From contig NZ_PZZL01000007.1 of the NCBI RefSeq assembly GCF_003046185.1, positions 124,001 through 188,000 of the forward strand: a DNA stretch of 64,000 nt. The letters are read 5' to 3'. The stretch comes from Phreatobacter oligotrophus. Lineage in GTDB: Bacteria; Pseudomonadota; Alphaproteobacteria; Rhizobiales; Phreatobacteraceae. The translations under genes and the position numbers were made by a program. Positions 1 through 9,195 of this stretch are shown in pieces (positions within the stretch are counted from its first letter, which is position 1; each line of letters starts with the position of its first letter). The notes under the pieces were generated by a model. That model had not been told where the DNA came from. It saw nothing but the letters and a program-made list of their open reading frames with translations, and ran no database searches.

Positions 1-1590
1 CCCTTCTCGCGCGGCGTTGTCGCCGCCCCCCACGCCGCCGCCGCAGAGGCTGGCCGGCAGATCCTCGCCGAGGGCGGCAACGCCATCGAGGCCATGATCG
101 CCGCCGCGGCCACCATCGCCGCGGTCTATCCGCACATGACCCATGTGGGCGGCGACGGCTTCTGGCTCATCCACCAGCCGAGCCGCCGCGTCCACGGCAT
201 CGAGGCCTGCGGCTATGCCGGCGAGCGCGCGACGCTCCGTTCCTATCTCGACAAGGGGCTCTACGAGATCCCGACCCGCGGTCCGCTGGCCGCGCTCACC
301 GTGCCCGGCGCCATCGGCGGCTGGCGCCTTGCCAATGCCATGGCGAAGGCCTCCGGCGGCAAGCTGCCACGCACCGTCATGATGGAGCCGGCCATCCGCG
401 CAGCGCGCGAGGGCTACAAGGTCAGCCGCTCCCAGGCCCGCCTCACCGTCGACAAGCTCTACGAGCTGAAGGACTGCCCCGGCTTCGCCGAGACCTTCCT
501 CGTTGACGGCAAGCCGCCCACCGAGGGCACGATCCTCAAGCAGACGACGCTGGCGGACACGCTCGACCACCTCGCCCGCTCCGGGTTCCAGGACGCCTAT
601 CGCGGCGACATCGCCCGCGAACTCGCGAGTGACCTCGAGGCCATCGGCTCGCCCGTCACCCGCGCCGACCTCCAGGCCTATTACGCGGTCGAGCGCGCGC
701 CGCTGAGCCTCGCCCATTCGCTCGGCACGCTCCACAACATGCCGCCGCCGACGCAGGGCCTCGCCTCGCTGATGATCCTCGGCATCGTCGACCAGCTTGA
801 GGCCATGCACGGCTCGGTGACCCCGGACACGCTCGGCTTCGTCCACCGCATCGTCGAGGCAACCAAGCGCGCCTTCATCGTGCGCGATCGCTTCGTCACC
901 GACTATGACCGCCTCGACGGCGATCCCCTCGCCTTCCTGCGGCCAGACGCGCTGAAGGCCGAGGCGGGCAAGGTCGACATGGGCCGCGCCCTGCCCTGGC
1001 CGCACAAGCCCGCCCCGGGCGACACGATCTGGATGGGCGCGGCGGACTCGGAAGGCCGCGTCGTCTCCTACATTCAGTCGATCTACTGGGAATTCGGCTC
1101 CGGCTGCGTCTCGAAGTCGACCGGCTTCCTCATGCAGAACCGCGGCGCGAGCTTCGTGCTCGACCCGCGCGCGCTCAATCCGCTCGAGCCGGGCCGCCGC
1201 CCCTTCCACACGCTGAACCCGGCCATGGCCCAGCTGAAGGACGGGCGCGTCTTCGCCTATGGCACCATGGGCGGCGAGGGCCAGCCGCAGACCCAGGCGC
1301 AGATCTTCGAGCGGCACGTGCGCCATGGCCAGCCGCTGGAGGCAGCCCTCGACGCGCCGCGCTGGCTGCTCGGCCGCACCTGGGGATCCTCGGTCACCAG
1401 CCTGCGCTTCGAGCCGCGCTTCGACGAGGGTCTCATCGCGTCGCTCGAGAAGATCGGCCACCAGACCGCCGTCGTGGATGAAGCCTATTCCGACACGATG
1501 GGCCATGCCGGCGGCGTCACGCTGCACACCGACATGTCGCTCTCCGGGGCACACGATCCCCGTGCCGACGGAGGCGCCGCCGGCCTCTAG
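1..1590 (+). CDS. gamma-glutamyltransferase family protein (5' end cut by window)
   Basis: The frame is open from base 1, so the N-terminus lies outside the window. The protein belongs to the Ntn-hydrolase gamma-glutamyltransferase family, whose members self-cleave in front of a threonine that then acts as nucleophile. The N-terminal AAPH...A...GGNAIEA block and the late FGSG block (about 1090-1110) are family signatures, and the protein ends in the usual DPRADGGAAGL. The Thr coded at 1024-1026 (GDTIW, ahead of a DSEGRVVS stretch) aligns with the catalytic Thr. The residues after it differ from classical GGT: Trp replaces the His of the TTH motif and QSIYWEFGSG replaces the Thr/Asn-containing stretch. 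The substrate is therefore probably not glutathione. Oxamate amidohydrolase (HpxW-like) is one alternative in this family. No signal peptide can be judged because the start is missing. Confidence 0.85.
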   Translation, partial: PFSRGVVAAPHAAAAEAGRQILAEGGNAIEAMIAAAATIAAVYPHMTHVGGDGFWLIHQPSRRVHGIEACGYAGERATLRSYLDKGLYEIPTRGPLAALTVPGAIGGWRLANAMAKASGGKLPRTVMMEPAIRAAREGYKVSRSQARLTVDKLYELKDCPGFAETFLVDGKPPTEGTILKQTTLADTLDHLARSGFQDAYRGDIARELASDLEAIGSPVTRADLQAYYAVERAPLSLAHSLGTLHNMPPPTQGLASLMILGIVDQLEAMHGSVTPDTLGFVHRIVEATKRAFIVRDRFVTDYDRLDGDPLAFLRPDALKAEAGKVDMGRALPWPHKPAPGDTIWMGAADSEGRVVSYIQSIYWEFGSGCVSKSTGFLMQNRGASFVLDPRALNPLEPGRRPFHTLNPAMAQLKDGRVFAYGTMGGEGQPQTQAQIFERHVRHGQPLEAALDAPRWLLGRTWGSSVTSLRFEPRFDEGLIASLEKIGHQTAVVDEAYSDTMGHAGGVTLHTDMSLSGAHDPRADGGAAGL

Positions 1591-1678
1591 GGGCGCTGGT
1601 CAGGCCTGAAGCCAGCTCGCTCGCATCACCCCCGCGATGCGCGTATGGTCCGCCGACCCTTATGACGTGAAGACGCCC

Positions 1679-4489
1679 ATGGATTCGCCTGTCACCCTCC
1701 GTCCGTCGCGCAGCGCAGCGCCGCGCGGCCCGCTCCTCGACCCGGCCCTGCTCGTCGCCGATGTCCGGCGCGTGAAGGTCGAGGCGGGGCGGACGCGCGA
1801 GGCCCGGGCCGAGGTCGTCCAGCTCCTCAAGAAGCGCCTGATCGAGGCCCGGAAGGTTGCCGAGGAACGGCTCATCGCCAGCATCGACGGCCGCACCTGC
1901 GCCGAGGCCCTGTCGCTGTTCCAGGACGACGTCATCCGCACCCTCTATGGCTGGATCACCGACCAGCTCTACCCCTCGGAGAACCCGTCATCCGGCGAGC
2001 GCATGACCATCGTCGCCACCGGCGGCTACGGCCGCGGCATGCTGGCGCCGGGCTCCGACATCGACCTCCTGTTCCTGCTGCCCTACAAGCAGACCGCCTG
2101 GGGCGAGAGCGTCGCCGAGGCCATGCTCTATTGCCTCTGGGACATGGGCCTGAAGGTCGGCCACGCCACCCGGTCGGTGGATGAATGCATCCGCCAGGCC
2201 CGCGCCGACTTCACCATCCGCACCGCCCTCTTGGAGGCGCGCTACATCCTCGGCGACGAGAAGCTCTTCGGCGAGCTGGAGCGCCGCTTCGATGCCGAGG
2301 TGGTCAAGGACACCGTCCCGGACTTCGTCGCCGCCAAGCTCGCCGAGCGCGACGAGCGGCATCGCAAGACCGGCCAGTCCCGCTATCTCGTCGAGCCCAA
2401 CGTCAAGGATGGCAAGGGGGGCCTGCGCGACCTCCACACGCTGTTCTGGATCGCCCGCTATGCCTACCGGGTGAAGACCGACGAGGAACTGGCCCGCAAG
2501 GGCGTCTTCACCCGCCGCGAGGCGCAGATGTTCCGGCGTTGCGAGACCTTCCTGTGGACGGTCCGCTGCCACCTGCACTTCCTCACCGGCCGTTCGGAAG
2601 AGCGCCTGTCCTTCGACCTGCAGCGCGAGCTCGCCCCGCGCCTCGGCTATCGCGACCATAACGGCCTCGTCGATGTCGAGCGCTTCATGAAGCACTACTT
2701 CCTCATCGCCAAGGATGTCGGCGACCTCACCGCCATCCTCTGTGCCGAGCTGGAAGAGCGCCACGAAAAGCCCGCCCCCGTCCTCGACCGCTTCATCGCA
2801 AGGCTCCGGCCGAAATCGCGCCGCGGCTTCAAGGAGAGCGCCGATTTCCAGATCGACCACGATCGCATCACCGTGGCGGACGAGGGCGCCTTCTCGCGCG
2901 ACCCGGTCAATCTCATCCGCATGTTCTGGCTGGCGGATCGCTACAATCTCGCCTTCCACCCCGATGCGATCCGGCTCCTCACCAAGTCGCTGAAGCTGGT
3001 CGACGACAAGCTGCGCCACGATCCCGCGGCGAACCAGCTCTTCCTGTCGATCCTCACCTCCGCCAACACGCCGGAAGTGGTGCTGCGCCGGATGAACGAG
3101 GCAGGCCTGCTCGGCCGTTTCGTGCCTGACTTCGGCCGGGTCGTGGCGATGATGCAGTTCAACATGTACCACCACTACACGGTGGACGAGCACCTGCTCC
3201 GCTGCATCGGCGTGCTCCACCGCATCGAGCATGACGGCAAGCCGGAGGATGGGCTGGCCGCCGACATCGTCAAGTCGATCCAGCCGCGCAACCGCGACCT
3301 GCTCTATGTCGCGCTGTTCCTGCACGACATCGCCAAGGGCAAGCCCGAGGACCATTCGACCGCCGGCGCGAAGATCGCCCGCAAGCTCTGCCCGCGCTTC
3401 GGACTCACCGCCCTCGAAACTGAGACGGTGGCCTGGCTGGTCGAACAGCACCTCGTCATGTCGACCATCGCCCAGTCGCGCGACCTTGCCGAGCGCAAGA
3501 CCATCGAGACCTTCGCCAATGTGGTCCAGTCGCTCGAGCGGATGAAGCTGCTGCTCATCCTGACCACCGCCGACATCATGGCGGTGGGGCCGGGCGTCTG
3601 GAACGGCTGGAAGAGCCAGCTCCTCAAGACGCTTTACTACGAGACCGAGCCGGTCGTGACCGGCGGCTTCTCCGAGGTCAACCGCTCCCGCCGCGTCGAA
3701 CTCGCGCAGCTGGAATTCCGCAAGGCAGTCCCCGAGCGGCTGCCGGAGCTCTCGGGCGATGCGCTCGACACCTATATCGGCCGCCACTACGCCGCCTACT
3801 GGCTCAAGGTGGACCTCGCCACCAAGATCGAGCACGCCCGCTTCCTCATGGCCGCCGAGGCCGAGGGCAAGTCGCTGGCGAGCCGCGTCGATCTCCTCGC
3901 AGGCCAGGGCGTGACGCACCTCACTGTGCTGGCGCCCGACCACCCGCGCCTGCTGTCCATCATCGCTGGCGCCTGTGCGGCCACCGGCGCCAACATCGTC
4001 GGCGCGCAGATCTACACCACCACGGACGGCCTCGCCCTCGACACCATCTCCATCACCCGCGGCTTCGACCGCGACGAGGACGAGGAGAGGCGCGCCCGCC
4101 GCATCGCCGAGGCCATCGAGAAGGCGCTGCGCGGTGAGCTCAAGGTTGGCGAGGCGGTGGCGGCAGTGGCGAAGAAGTCGCCGGCGCGCAACCGCTCCCG
4201 GACCTTCCGCATCAACCCGGACGTCGCCATCAACAACACCTGGTCGACCCGCTACACTGTCATCGAGGTCTCCGGCCTCGACCGGCCGGGCCTCCTCCAC
4301 GATCTCACCTCGGCGCTCTCCCGCCACAGCCTCAACATCGCCTCGGCGTATGTGGCGACCTTCGGCGAGCGGGCCGTGGACGTGTTCTACGTCACCGACC
4401 TCATGGGCGCGAAGATCCAGTCCGCCCAGCGCCAGACGGCGATCCGCAAGGTGCTGACCGGCGTGCTCGAGGACGAGGCGGGCCGGTAA
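1679..4489 (+). CDS. glnD: [protein-PII] uridylyltransferase / uridylyl-removing enzyme GlnD
   Basis: GlnD is the bifunctional nitrogen sensor that uridylylates PII proteins (GlnB/GlnK) when glutamine is low and removes UMP when it is high. About 936 residues is the normal size. In order: a nucleotidyltransferase domain with GGYGRGMLAPGS and SDIDLLF near residues 115-130, a central region, an HD phosphohydrolase domain with FLHDIAKG near residue 549, and two C-terminal ACT domains (about 745-830 and 855-930) that bind glutamine. An upstream in-frame ATG at 1637 would add 14 residues (MRVWSADPYDVKTP). The inner ATG is preferred because the domain homology starts later, but neither has a strong ribosome-binding site. 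It lies 88 bp after the GGT-like gene and stands alone. Confidence 0.96.
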   Translation: MDSPVTLRPSRSAAPRGPLLDPALLVADVRRVKVEAGRTREARAEVVQLLKKRLIEARKVAEERLIASIDGRTCAEALSLFQDDVIRTLYGWITDQLYPSENPSSGERMTIVATGGYGRGMLAPGSDIDLLFLLPYKQTAWGESVAEAMLYCLWDMGLKVGHATRSVDECIRQARADFTIRTALLEARYILGDEKLFGELERRFDAEVVKDTVPDFVAAKLAERDERHRKTGQSRYLVEPNVKDGKGGLRDLHTLFWIARYAYRVKTDEELARKGVFTRREAQMFRRCETFLWTVRCHLHFLTGRSEERLSFDLQRELAPRLGYRDHNGLVDVERFMKHYFLIAKDVGDLTAILCAELEERHEKPAPVLDRFIARLRPKSRRGFKESADFQIDHDRITVADEGAFSRDPVNLIRMFWLADRYNLAFHPDAIRLLTKSLKLVDDKLRHDPAANQLFLSILTSANTPEVVLRRMNEAGLLGRFVPDFGRVVAMMQFNMYHHYTVDEHLLRCIGVLHRIEHDGKPEDGLAADIVKSIQPRNRDLLYVALFLHDIAKGKPEDHSTAGAKIARKLCPRFGLTALETETVAWLVEQHLVMSTIAQSRDLAERKTIETFANVVQSLERMKLLLILTTADIMAVGPGVWNGWKSQLLKTLYYETEPVVTGGFSEVNRSRRVELAQLEFRKAVPERLPELSGDALDTYIGRHYAAYWLKVDLATKIEHARFLMAAEAEGKSLASRVDLLAGQGVTHLTVLAPDHPRLLSIIAGACAATGANIVGAQIYTTTDGLALDTISITRGFDRDEDEERRARRIAEAIEKALRGELKVGEAVAAVAKKSPARNRSRTFRINPDVAINNTWSTRYTVIEVSGLDRPGLLHDLTSALSRHSLNIASAYVATFGERAVDVFYVTDLMGAKIQSAQRQTAIRKVLTGVLEDEAGR

Positions 4490-4617
4490 ATGCTCGCGGC
4501 CCGTTAACCCTGCCGGAGAATGAAGGCGCTCCGCAAAAATGCCTTAACCCCCCCTTCATCGCGCCCGCTTTACCGGTGAAGAGCGTCATCAGGACGCGAT
4601 GGGGGTGACAGCGAGGC

Positions 4618-6837
4618 ATGGCGCGGCGCGGCCGACAGGGTGACCGGATCGAACCGAGCTTCGGCACGGCCCGCGGCGGCATGGACCTGCGCGCCTCGCC
4701 GGAAGACCGCCCCTGGCAGCGCTATGCGGAAGCTGCCACCGCCCCGAAACAGCCCAAGCCCGCCCGGTCCCGCCGCCGCGACGAGGACGAGGAGGAGGCT
4801 CCGCGCCCCTCGCGCCGCCGCACCGGCGGGGGCGACCGCAACCGCGATGACAAGCCGCGACGCGCCCGCCGCCGCGGGCTCTTCGGCACACTCGTCATCT
4901 GGGGCGCGACCCTCTCCATCTGGGGCCTCATAGCGGTCGCCGGCATCGTCGCCTGGTATGCGGCGCACCTGCCGCCAACGCACACGCTGGAAGTGCCGCC
5001 GCGCCCGCCGAACATCGCCATTCTTGCCGCCGACGGCACCGAACTCGCCAACCGCGGCGACATGGGCGGCGCCGCCATCCAGCTGAAGAGCCTGCCGAAA
5101 CATGTCTCGCAGGCGCTCATCGCCATCGAGGACCGGCGCTTCTACTCGCATTTCGGCATCGACGTGATCGGCTTCGGCCGCGCCATCGTCACCAACCTGA
5201 CGAACCGCGGCGTCAGCCAGGGCGGCTCGACCCTGACTCAGCAGCTCGCCAAGAACCTGTTCCTCAATCCCGACCGCACGCTGGGCCGCAAGGTCCAGGA
5301 GGCGCTGCTCGCCCTCTGGCTGGAGCACAACTACTCCAAGGACCAGATCCTCGAGCTCTACCTCAACCGGGTCTATTTCGGCGCCGGCGCCTATGGCATC
5401 GAAGCGGCCGCCCGCCGCTACTACGACAAGCCCGCCACTGCCCTCACCGTGCAGGAAGCCGCGGTCATTGCCGGCCTCGTCAAGGCGCCGTCGCGGCTTG
5501 CTCCGACACGCAACCCCGAAGCCGCGCAGGCCCGTGCCCAGCTCGTCCTCGCCGCCATGGCGGACCAGGGCTACATCACCGAGGAACAGGCGCGCCTCGC
5601 CCGCTCCAATCCCGCCCATGCCAGCCGCACCATTCCCGGCGGCTCCATCAACTATGTCGCCGACTGGGTCATGGACCTCATCGACGACTATGTCGGCAAG
5701 GTCGAGACCGACCTGATGGTCGAGACGACGGTCCTGGGTCCTGTCCAGCAGACGGCGGAAGCGGCCCTGGTCGACGCCCTCACCCGCGGCGGCCAGCGCT
5801 TCAACGTTTCTCAAGGCGCGGTGGTGGTGCTCGACCGCGACGGCGCCGTGCGCGCCCTCGTCGGCGGCCGCGACTACGCGCAGAGCCAGTTCAACCGCGC
5901 CGTCGCCGCGCGCCGGCAGCCCGGCTCCGCCTTCAAGCCCTTCGTCTATCTCGCCGCCCTCGAGAATGGCCTGACGCCGGACAGCGTCCGCTCGGACTCG
6001 CCCGTCTCCATCGCGGGATGGCGGCCGGAGAACTACACCCGCGACTATCGCGGCGAGGTGAACCTCACCACCGCCCTCGCCTCCTCGCTGAACACCGTCG
6101 CCGTGCGCCTCGGGCAGGAGGTCGGCCCGCGCGCGGTCGTGCGCACGGCCCAGCGCCTCGGCATCGGCTCGGCCCTCGCGCCCAATCTTTCCATTGCCCT
6201 CGGCACCTCCGAGGTGAACGTGCTGGAACTCGTCGGCGCCTATGCGCCCTTCGCCAATGGCGGCGTCGGCGTTGTGCCGCACGTGATCACCAAGATCCGC
6301 ACCACGAGCGGCCGCGTGCTCTTCGAGCGCCGCCCGATGACCCTCGGCCAGGTCGTCGAGCCGCGGCACGTGGCAATGATGAACGCCATGATGAACCAGA
6401 CCACGGTCTCCGGGACGGCCCGCACCGTGCGCCTGCCCGGCTGGATCGTCGCGGGCAAGACCGGCACCAGCCAGGATTTCCGCGATGCCTGGTTCGTCGG
6501 CTACACCGGGCGCTTCATCGCCGGCGTCTGGCTCGGCAATGATGACGGCACGCCGACCCGGCGGCTGACCGGCGGCGGCCTGCCGGTGGACGTGTGGAAC
6601 CGCACCATGGCGGAGGCGCACAAGGGCCAGTCGATCGTCGACCTGCCGGGTAACTGGCGCTCCTACGACGCGCCGGGCCGCATCCTGCCTGGCGAGACCC
6701 TGGACCAGCCCATGACCATGTCGCGGGTCGAGCCTGCCGGCCGCCGGCCGCAGCGGCCCGCCGGCGAGGCCGAGGACCGCAGCGCCGTGCTGCGCCCCGA
6801 GCCCGGCAATGGCCTCCTCGACCGCCTCTTCCGCTGA
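4618..6837 (+). CDS. class A penicillin-binding protein (PBP1A family), glycosyltransferase/transpeptidase
   Basis: This is a bifunctional peptidoglycan synthase of 739 residues, anchored in the inner membrane with its catalytic domains in the periplasm. It has a long basic, Arg-rich cytoplasmic tail (residues 1-88), one membrane segment (about 90-112), a GT51 glycosyltransferase domain with EDRRFYSHFG (catalytic Glu about 171) and GGSTLTQQLAKN, and a transpeptidase domain with SxxK (SAFK, Ser437), SLN (about 490) and KTGTS (Lys614). All three penicillin-binding motifs are intact. The ATG at 4618 follows a weak GCGAGGC. A second ATG at 4681 is possible, so part of the basic tail is uncertain. 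The C-terminus is short and lacks an extra domain. Confidence 0.95.
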   Translation: MARRGRQGDRIEPSFGTARGGMDLRASPEDRPWQRYAEAATAPKQPKPARSRRRDEDEEEAPRPSRRRTGGGDRNRDDKPRRARRRGLFGTLVIWGATLSIWGLIAVAGIVAWYAAHLPPTHTLEVPPRPPNIAILAADGTELANRGDMGGAAIQLKSLPKHVSQALIAIEDRRFYSHFGIDVIGFGRAIVTNLTNRGVSQGGSTLTQQLAKNLFLNPDRTLGRKVQEALLALWLEHNYSKDQILELYLNRVYFGAGAYGIEAAARRYYDKPATALTVQEAAVIAGLVKAPSRLAPTRNPEAAQARAQLVLAAMADQGYITEEQARLARSNPAHASRTIPGGSINYVADWVMDLIDDYVGKVETDLMVETTVLGPVQQTAEAALVDALTRGGQRFNVSQGAVVVLDRDGAVRALVGGRDYAQSQFNRAVAARRQPGSAFKPFVYLAALENGLTPDSVRSDSPVSIAGWRPENYTRDYRGEVNLTTALASSLNTVAVRLGQEVGPRAVVRTAQRLGIGSALAPNLSIALGTSEVNVLELVGAYAPFANGGVGVVPHVITKIRTTSGRVLFERRPMTLGQVVEPRHVAMMNAMMNQTTVSGTARTVRLPGWIVAGKTGTSQDFRDAWFVGYTGRFIAGVWLGNDDGTPTRRLTGGGLPVDVWNRTMAEAHKGQSIVDLPGNWRSYDAPGRILPGETLDQPMTMSRVEPAGRRPQRPAGEAEDRSAVLRPEPGNGLLDRLFR

Positions 6838-6926
6838 CCGCGCATTCCGCCGCACTTGAACGGCGGGGGGCCATCCCCACATCCTCAGGGGAAAGCCGCG
6901 ATGGTGCGGGTAGGGAGGATAGGTCG

Positions 6927-7295
6927 ATGCGCTTCGTCTGGTGGGGAGCCTTTGCCGGCGCCGCCGTCTGGTCGTTCGTGGCGCTGCTGTCCTATCTCGT
7001 CTTCGACACGATCGGGACGGGCATGGTGTCCTACGGCTCTGTCCCGGGCTTCACCCCCGAGCCCTTCAGCTTCGCCTGGATCGCCGCTGGCGCCCACAGC
7101 CTCGGCATCGGCGCCATCATGCTCGGCTGGCTCTTCGGCCTCGCCGTCATCTTCGGCGTCACAGCCATCCTGCACCGCATCTTCGGCCGCCGCGCCGCGG
7201 CCGCGCTGCCAGGCCGCGCCTCGTGGGGATCGTCGATCCCCTCCGCCCATCCGGCGACGACGCCGCCGCCCGGCAACACCTGGCGAGGACGCTGA
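6927..7295 (+). CDS. small membrane protein of unknown function
   Basis: A 122-residue protein preceded by a strong ribosome-binding site (GGGAGGATAGGTCG then ATG). It has two clear hydrophobic segments (about residues 5-28 and 57-84) separated by a short loop containing GSVPGFTPEPFSF, then an Arg/Ala-rich tail likely to face the cytoplasm. I do not recognise a named family. It starts 89 bp after the penicillin-binding protein gene on the same strand and could share its transcript, but it also converges on the GntR regulator gene, whose stop codon is one base away. Confidence 0.7.
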   Translation: MRFVWWGAFAGAAVWSFVALLSYLVFDTIGTGMVSYGSVPGFTPEPFSFAWIAAGAHSLGIGAIMLGWLFGLAVIFGVTAILHRIFGRRAAAALPGRASWGSSIPSAHPATTPPPGNTWRGR

Positions 7296-7296
7296 G

Positions 7297-7989
7297 CTAT
7301 TCGAACAGCTCGGCGAATTTCAGCTCGAGCCCGGCCACGGCCCGCAGGATCTCGCTGAGGTGGTGGCTCATGGCCGCCACGGCGCGCTCCGGATCGCCAT
7401 CCTCCACCGCGTCGAGGATGGCCTGGTGCTGGGTCACGAGCGGGCCCATCGATCCCGGTGAGTGCAGCGTCAGCGCGCAGACGCGGTCCATATGGGCCTT
7501 CTGCATCTCGACCGCATTCCAAGCCTCGAGACAGTCGGCGCCTTCCGCCAGGGCGATGTGGAACAGGCTGTCGAGCCGCTGGAAAGAGGCGTGATCGCCG
7601 GTGCGCGCCGCTTCCTCCTGTGCCGCGATGAGGGCCGCGGCGCGGTCGCGATAGTGCGGGTCGAAGCGCTCGCAGGCGCGCCGGACGATGGCCACCTCGA
7701 TGGCCTCGCGGATGAAGCGGGCGTCGAGCATCCGCCGCACCGACAGCTTCACCACCACCGTGCCGCGCTGCGGCTGGACGTCGACCAGCCCCTGCCGCAT
7801 CAGCGCGATGAAGGCCTCGCGCACCGGCTGGCGCGACACCTGGAACCGGTCGGCGATCTCCGATTCCGACAGGCGCTCGCCCGGCCTTATCGTCAGGTCG
7901 ATGATCCCGGCGCGAAGCTCGCGCTCGACCCGCGCGGCCGCGCTTTCGATGATGCGCGGCGGCGGCTGGTGGAGGATGGCCACGGTCAT
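7297..7989 (-). CDS. GntR-family transcriptional regulator, FCD subfamily
   Basis: A 230-residue regulator with an N-terminal winged helix (SEIADRFQVSRQPVREAF, about residues 45-65) and a C-terminal all-helical FCD ligand-binding domain. The FCD signature is visible: an Arg/Glu helix (RFIREAIE), DSLFH, and HQAILDAVEDGD followed by HHL, which supply the usual Asp/His metal ligands. FCD regulators generally sense carboxylates or sugar acids and repress the adjacent operon. The ATG at 7989 is chosen because the DNA-binding domain begins about 20 residues later; upstream extension would cross the promoter region. It diverges from the TRAP/kduI cluster at 8135 and is the obvious regulator of it, with a candidate operator at 8021-8032. 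Confidence 0.92.
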   Translation of the reverse strand: MTVAILHQPPPRIIESAAARVERELRAGIIDLTIRPGERLSESEIADRFQVSRQPVREAFIALMRQGLVDVQPQRGTVVVKLSVRRMLDARFIREAIEVAIVRRACERFDPHYRDRAAALIAAQEEAARTGDHASFQRLDSLFHIALAEGADCLEAWNAVEMQKAHMDRVCALTLHSPGSMGPLVTQHQAILDAVEDGDPERAVAAMSHHLSEILRAVAGLELKFAELFE

Positions 7990-8020
7990 GGTGTCACCGC
8001 TCTTTCCCGCTTGAACTTCC

Positions 8021-8032
8021 ATACAAGTGTAT
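8021..8032. promoter_or_regulatory. candidate operator for the GntR/FCD regulator
   Basis: ATACA-AG-TGTAT is an inverted repeat with perfect 5-base arms. It lies in the 145 bp between the divergent GntR gene and the TRAP solute-binding gene, and overlaps a second small palindrome GTATAC (8029-8034). FCD-type regulators bind short AT-rich palindromes of this size, so this is the best operator candidate. TATACT at 8030-8035 also resembles a -10 element, but no well spaced -35 was found. Confidence 0.5.
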
Positions 8033-8134
8033 ACTAGGCTGCGCCCAGATCGGGAAGCCCACAAATGGGAGGGCAGCCGATCCCCTGATATGTCCCCGCC
8101 AGAAGGGACCTGTTCGCAACCGGGAGGATCCCCC

Positions 8135-9124
8135 ATGCTGACACGCCGCACCTTCGTGTCCACCGCCGGCGCCCTCGTGGCCGGCCCCGCCATTATCGGC
8201 CCGGCCTCGGCCCAGGCCACCGTCACCCTGCGCTCCACCGACATCCATCCCGATGGCTATCCGACCATCGAGGCGGTGAAGTTCATGGGCCAGCTGCTCG
8301 AGCAGCGCACCAGCGGCCGCATCAAGATCAACGTGTTCCACTCCGCCCAGCTCGGCCAGGAGCGTGACACGATCGACCAGACGCGGTTCGGCGTTATCGA
8401 CATGAACCGCATCAACATGGCGCCGTTCAACAATCTGATCGCGTCGACCAACGTGCCCGCCCTGCCCTTCATCTTCCGCTCGGTCGATCACATGCGGAAG
8501 GTCATGGACGGATCGATCGGCGATTCGATCCTCAATGACTTCACGGCCCATGGTTTGGTCGGCCTCGCCTTCTACGATTCGGGATCGCGCTCCTTCTACA
8601 ACTCCAAGCGCCCGATCAACACGCCGGCCGACATGCGCGGCATGAAGATCCGCGTGCAGCAGTCCGACATGTTCGTCGCCCTGGTCCAGGCGCTCGGCGC
8701 CAATGCCACGCCCATGCCCTTCGGCGAGGTCTTCACCAGCCTGCAGACCGGCGTCATCGACGGTGCCGAGAACAACTGGCCGAGCTACGAGTCGACCCGC
8801 CATTTCGAGGTGGCGAAGTTCTTCTCGGCGACCGAGCATTCGCTCAGCCCCGAAGTGCTCGTCATGTCGAAGCGCTCGTTCGACCGGTTCAACGCCGCCG
8901 ACCAGGCGCTCATTCGCGCCGCGGCCAAGGAATCGGTCGCCAAGATGCGCGAGCTCTGGGATGCCCGCGAGAAGGCTTCCGAGGCCAAGGTCCGCGCCGG
9001 CGGCGCGCAGATCAACACCGTGGAGAAGCAGCCCTTCATCGACGCGATGAAGCCGGTCTACGACCGCTTCGTCACCGACGCGAAGATGAAGGAGCTCGTC
9101 GCCCGCATCCAGGCCCTGACCTGA
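8135..9124 (+). CDS. TRAP transporter solute-binding protein (DctP family)
   Basis: The periplasmic binding protein of a TRAP transporter, 329 residues. The ATG follows GGGAGGATCCCCC. The N-terminus MLTRRTFVSTAGALVAG has a twin-arginine-like pair before a hydrophobic stretch and an AxA cleavage site (ASAQA), so export may be through Tat. The DctP pattern is present (FHSAQLGQERDTID, then RGMKIRVQQSD with the conserved Arg that pairs with the ligand carboxylate, then GVIDGAENNW). It is the first gene of a run with both TRAP permeases, then kduI, kdgF and a sugar kinase, so a uronate or other sugar acid is the likely ligand. That substrate is inference. Confidence 0.93.
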   Translation: MLTRRTFVSTAGALVAGPAIIGPASAQATVTLRSTDIHPDGYPTIEAVKFMGQLLEQRTSGRIKINVFHSAQLGQERDTIDQTRFGVIDMNRINMAPFNNLIASTNVPALPFIFRSVDHMRKVMDGSIGDSILNDFTAHGLVGLAFYDSGSRSFYNSKRPINTPADMRGMKIRVQQSDMFVALVQALGANATPMPFGEVFTSLQTGVIDGAENNWPSYESTRHFEVAKFFSATEHSLSPEVLVMSKRSFDRFNAADQALIRAAAKESVAKMRELWDAREKASEAKVRAGGAQINTVEKQPFIDAMKPVYDRFVTDAKMKELVARIQALT

Positions 9125-9195
9125 ACACGCTTCTCCGCCGAGCCCGCCGCCCACGGTGGCGGGCCCGTTCCGCTCCCGTGACGCGGCCATTCCCC

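Noticed and set aside
1988-4327. 779-codon open frame on the minus strand opposite glnD
   Set aside because: It is an antisense frame kept open by GC-rich codon use. It has a repetitive, Gly/Ala/Asp/His-rich composition without domains, and glnD on the other strand has full motifs.
4570-6882. 770-codon minus-strand open frame opposite the penicillin-binding protein
   Set aside because: Same composition artefact; the plus-strand gene has all catalytic motifs.
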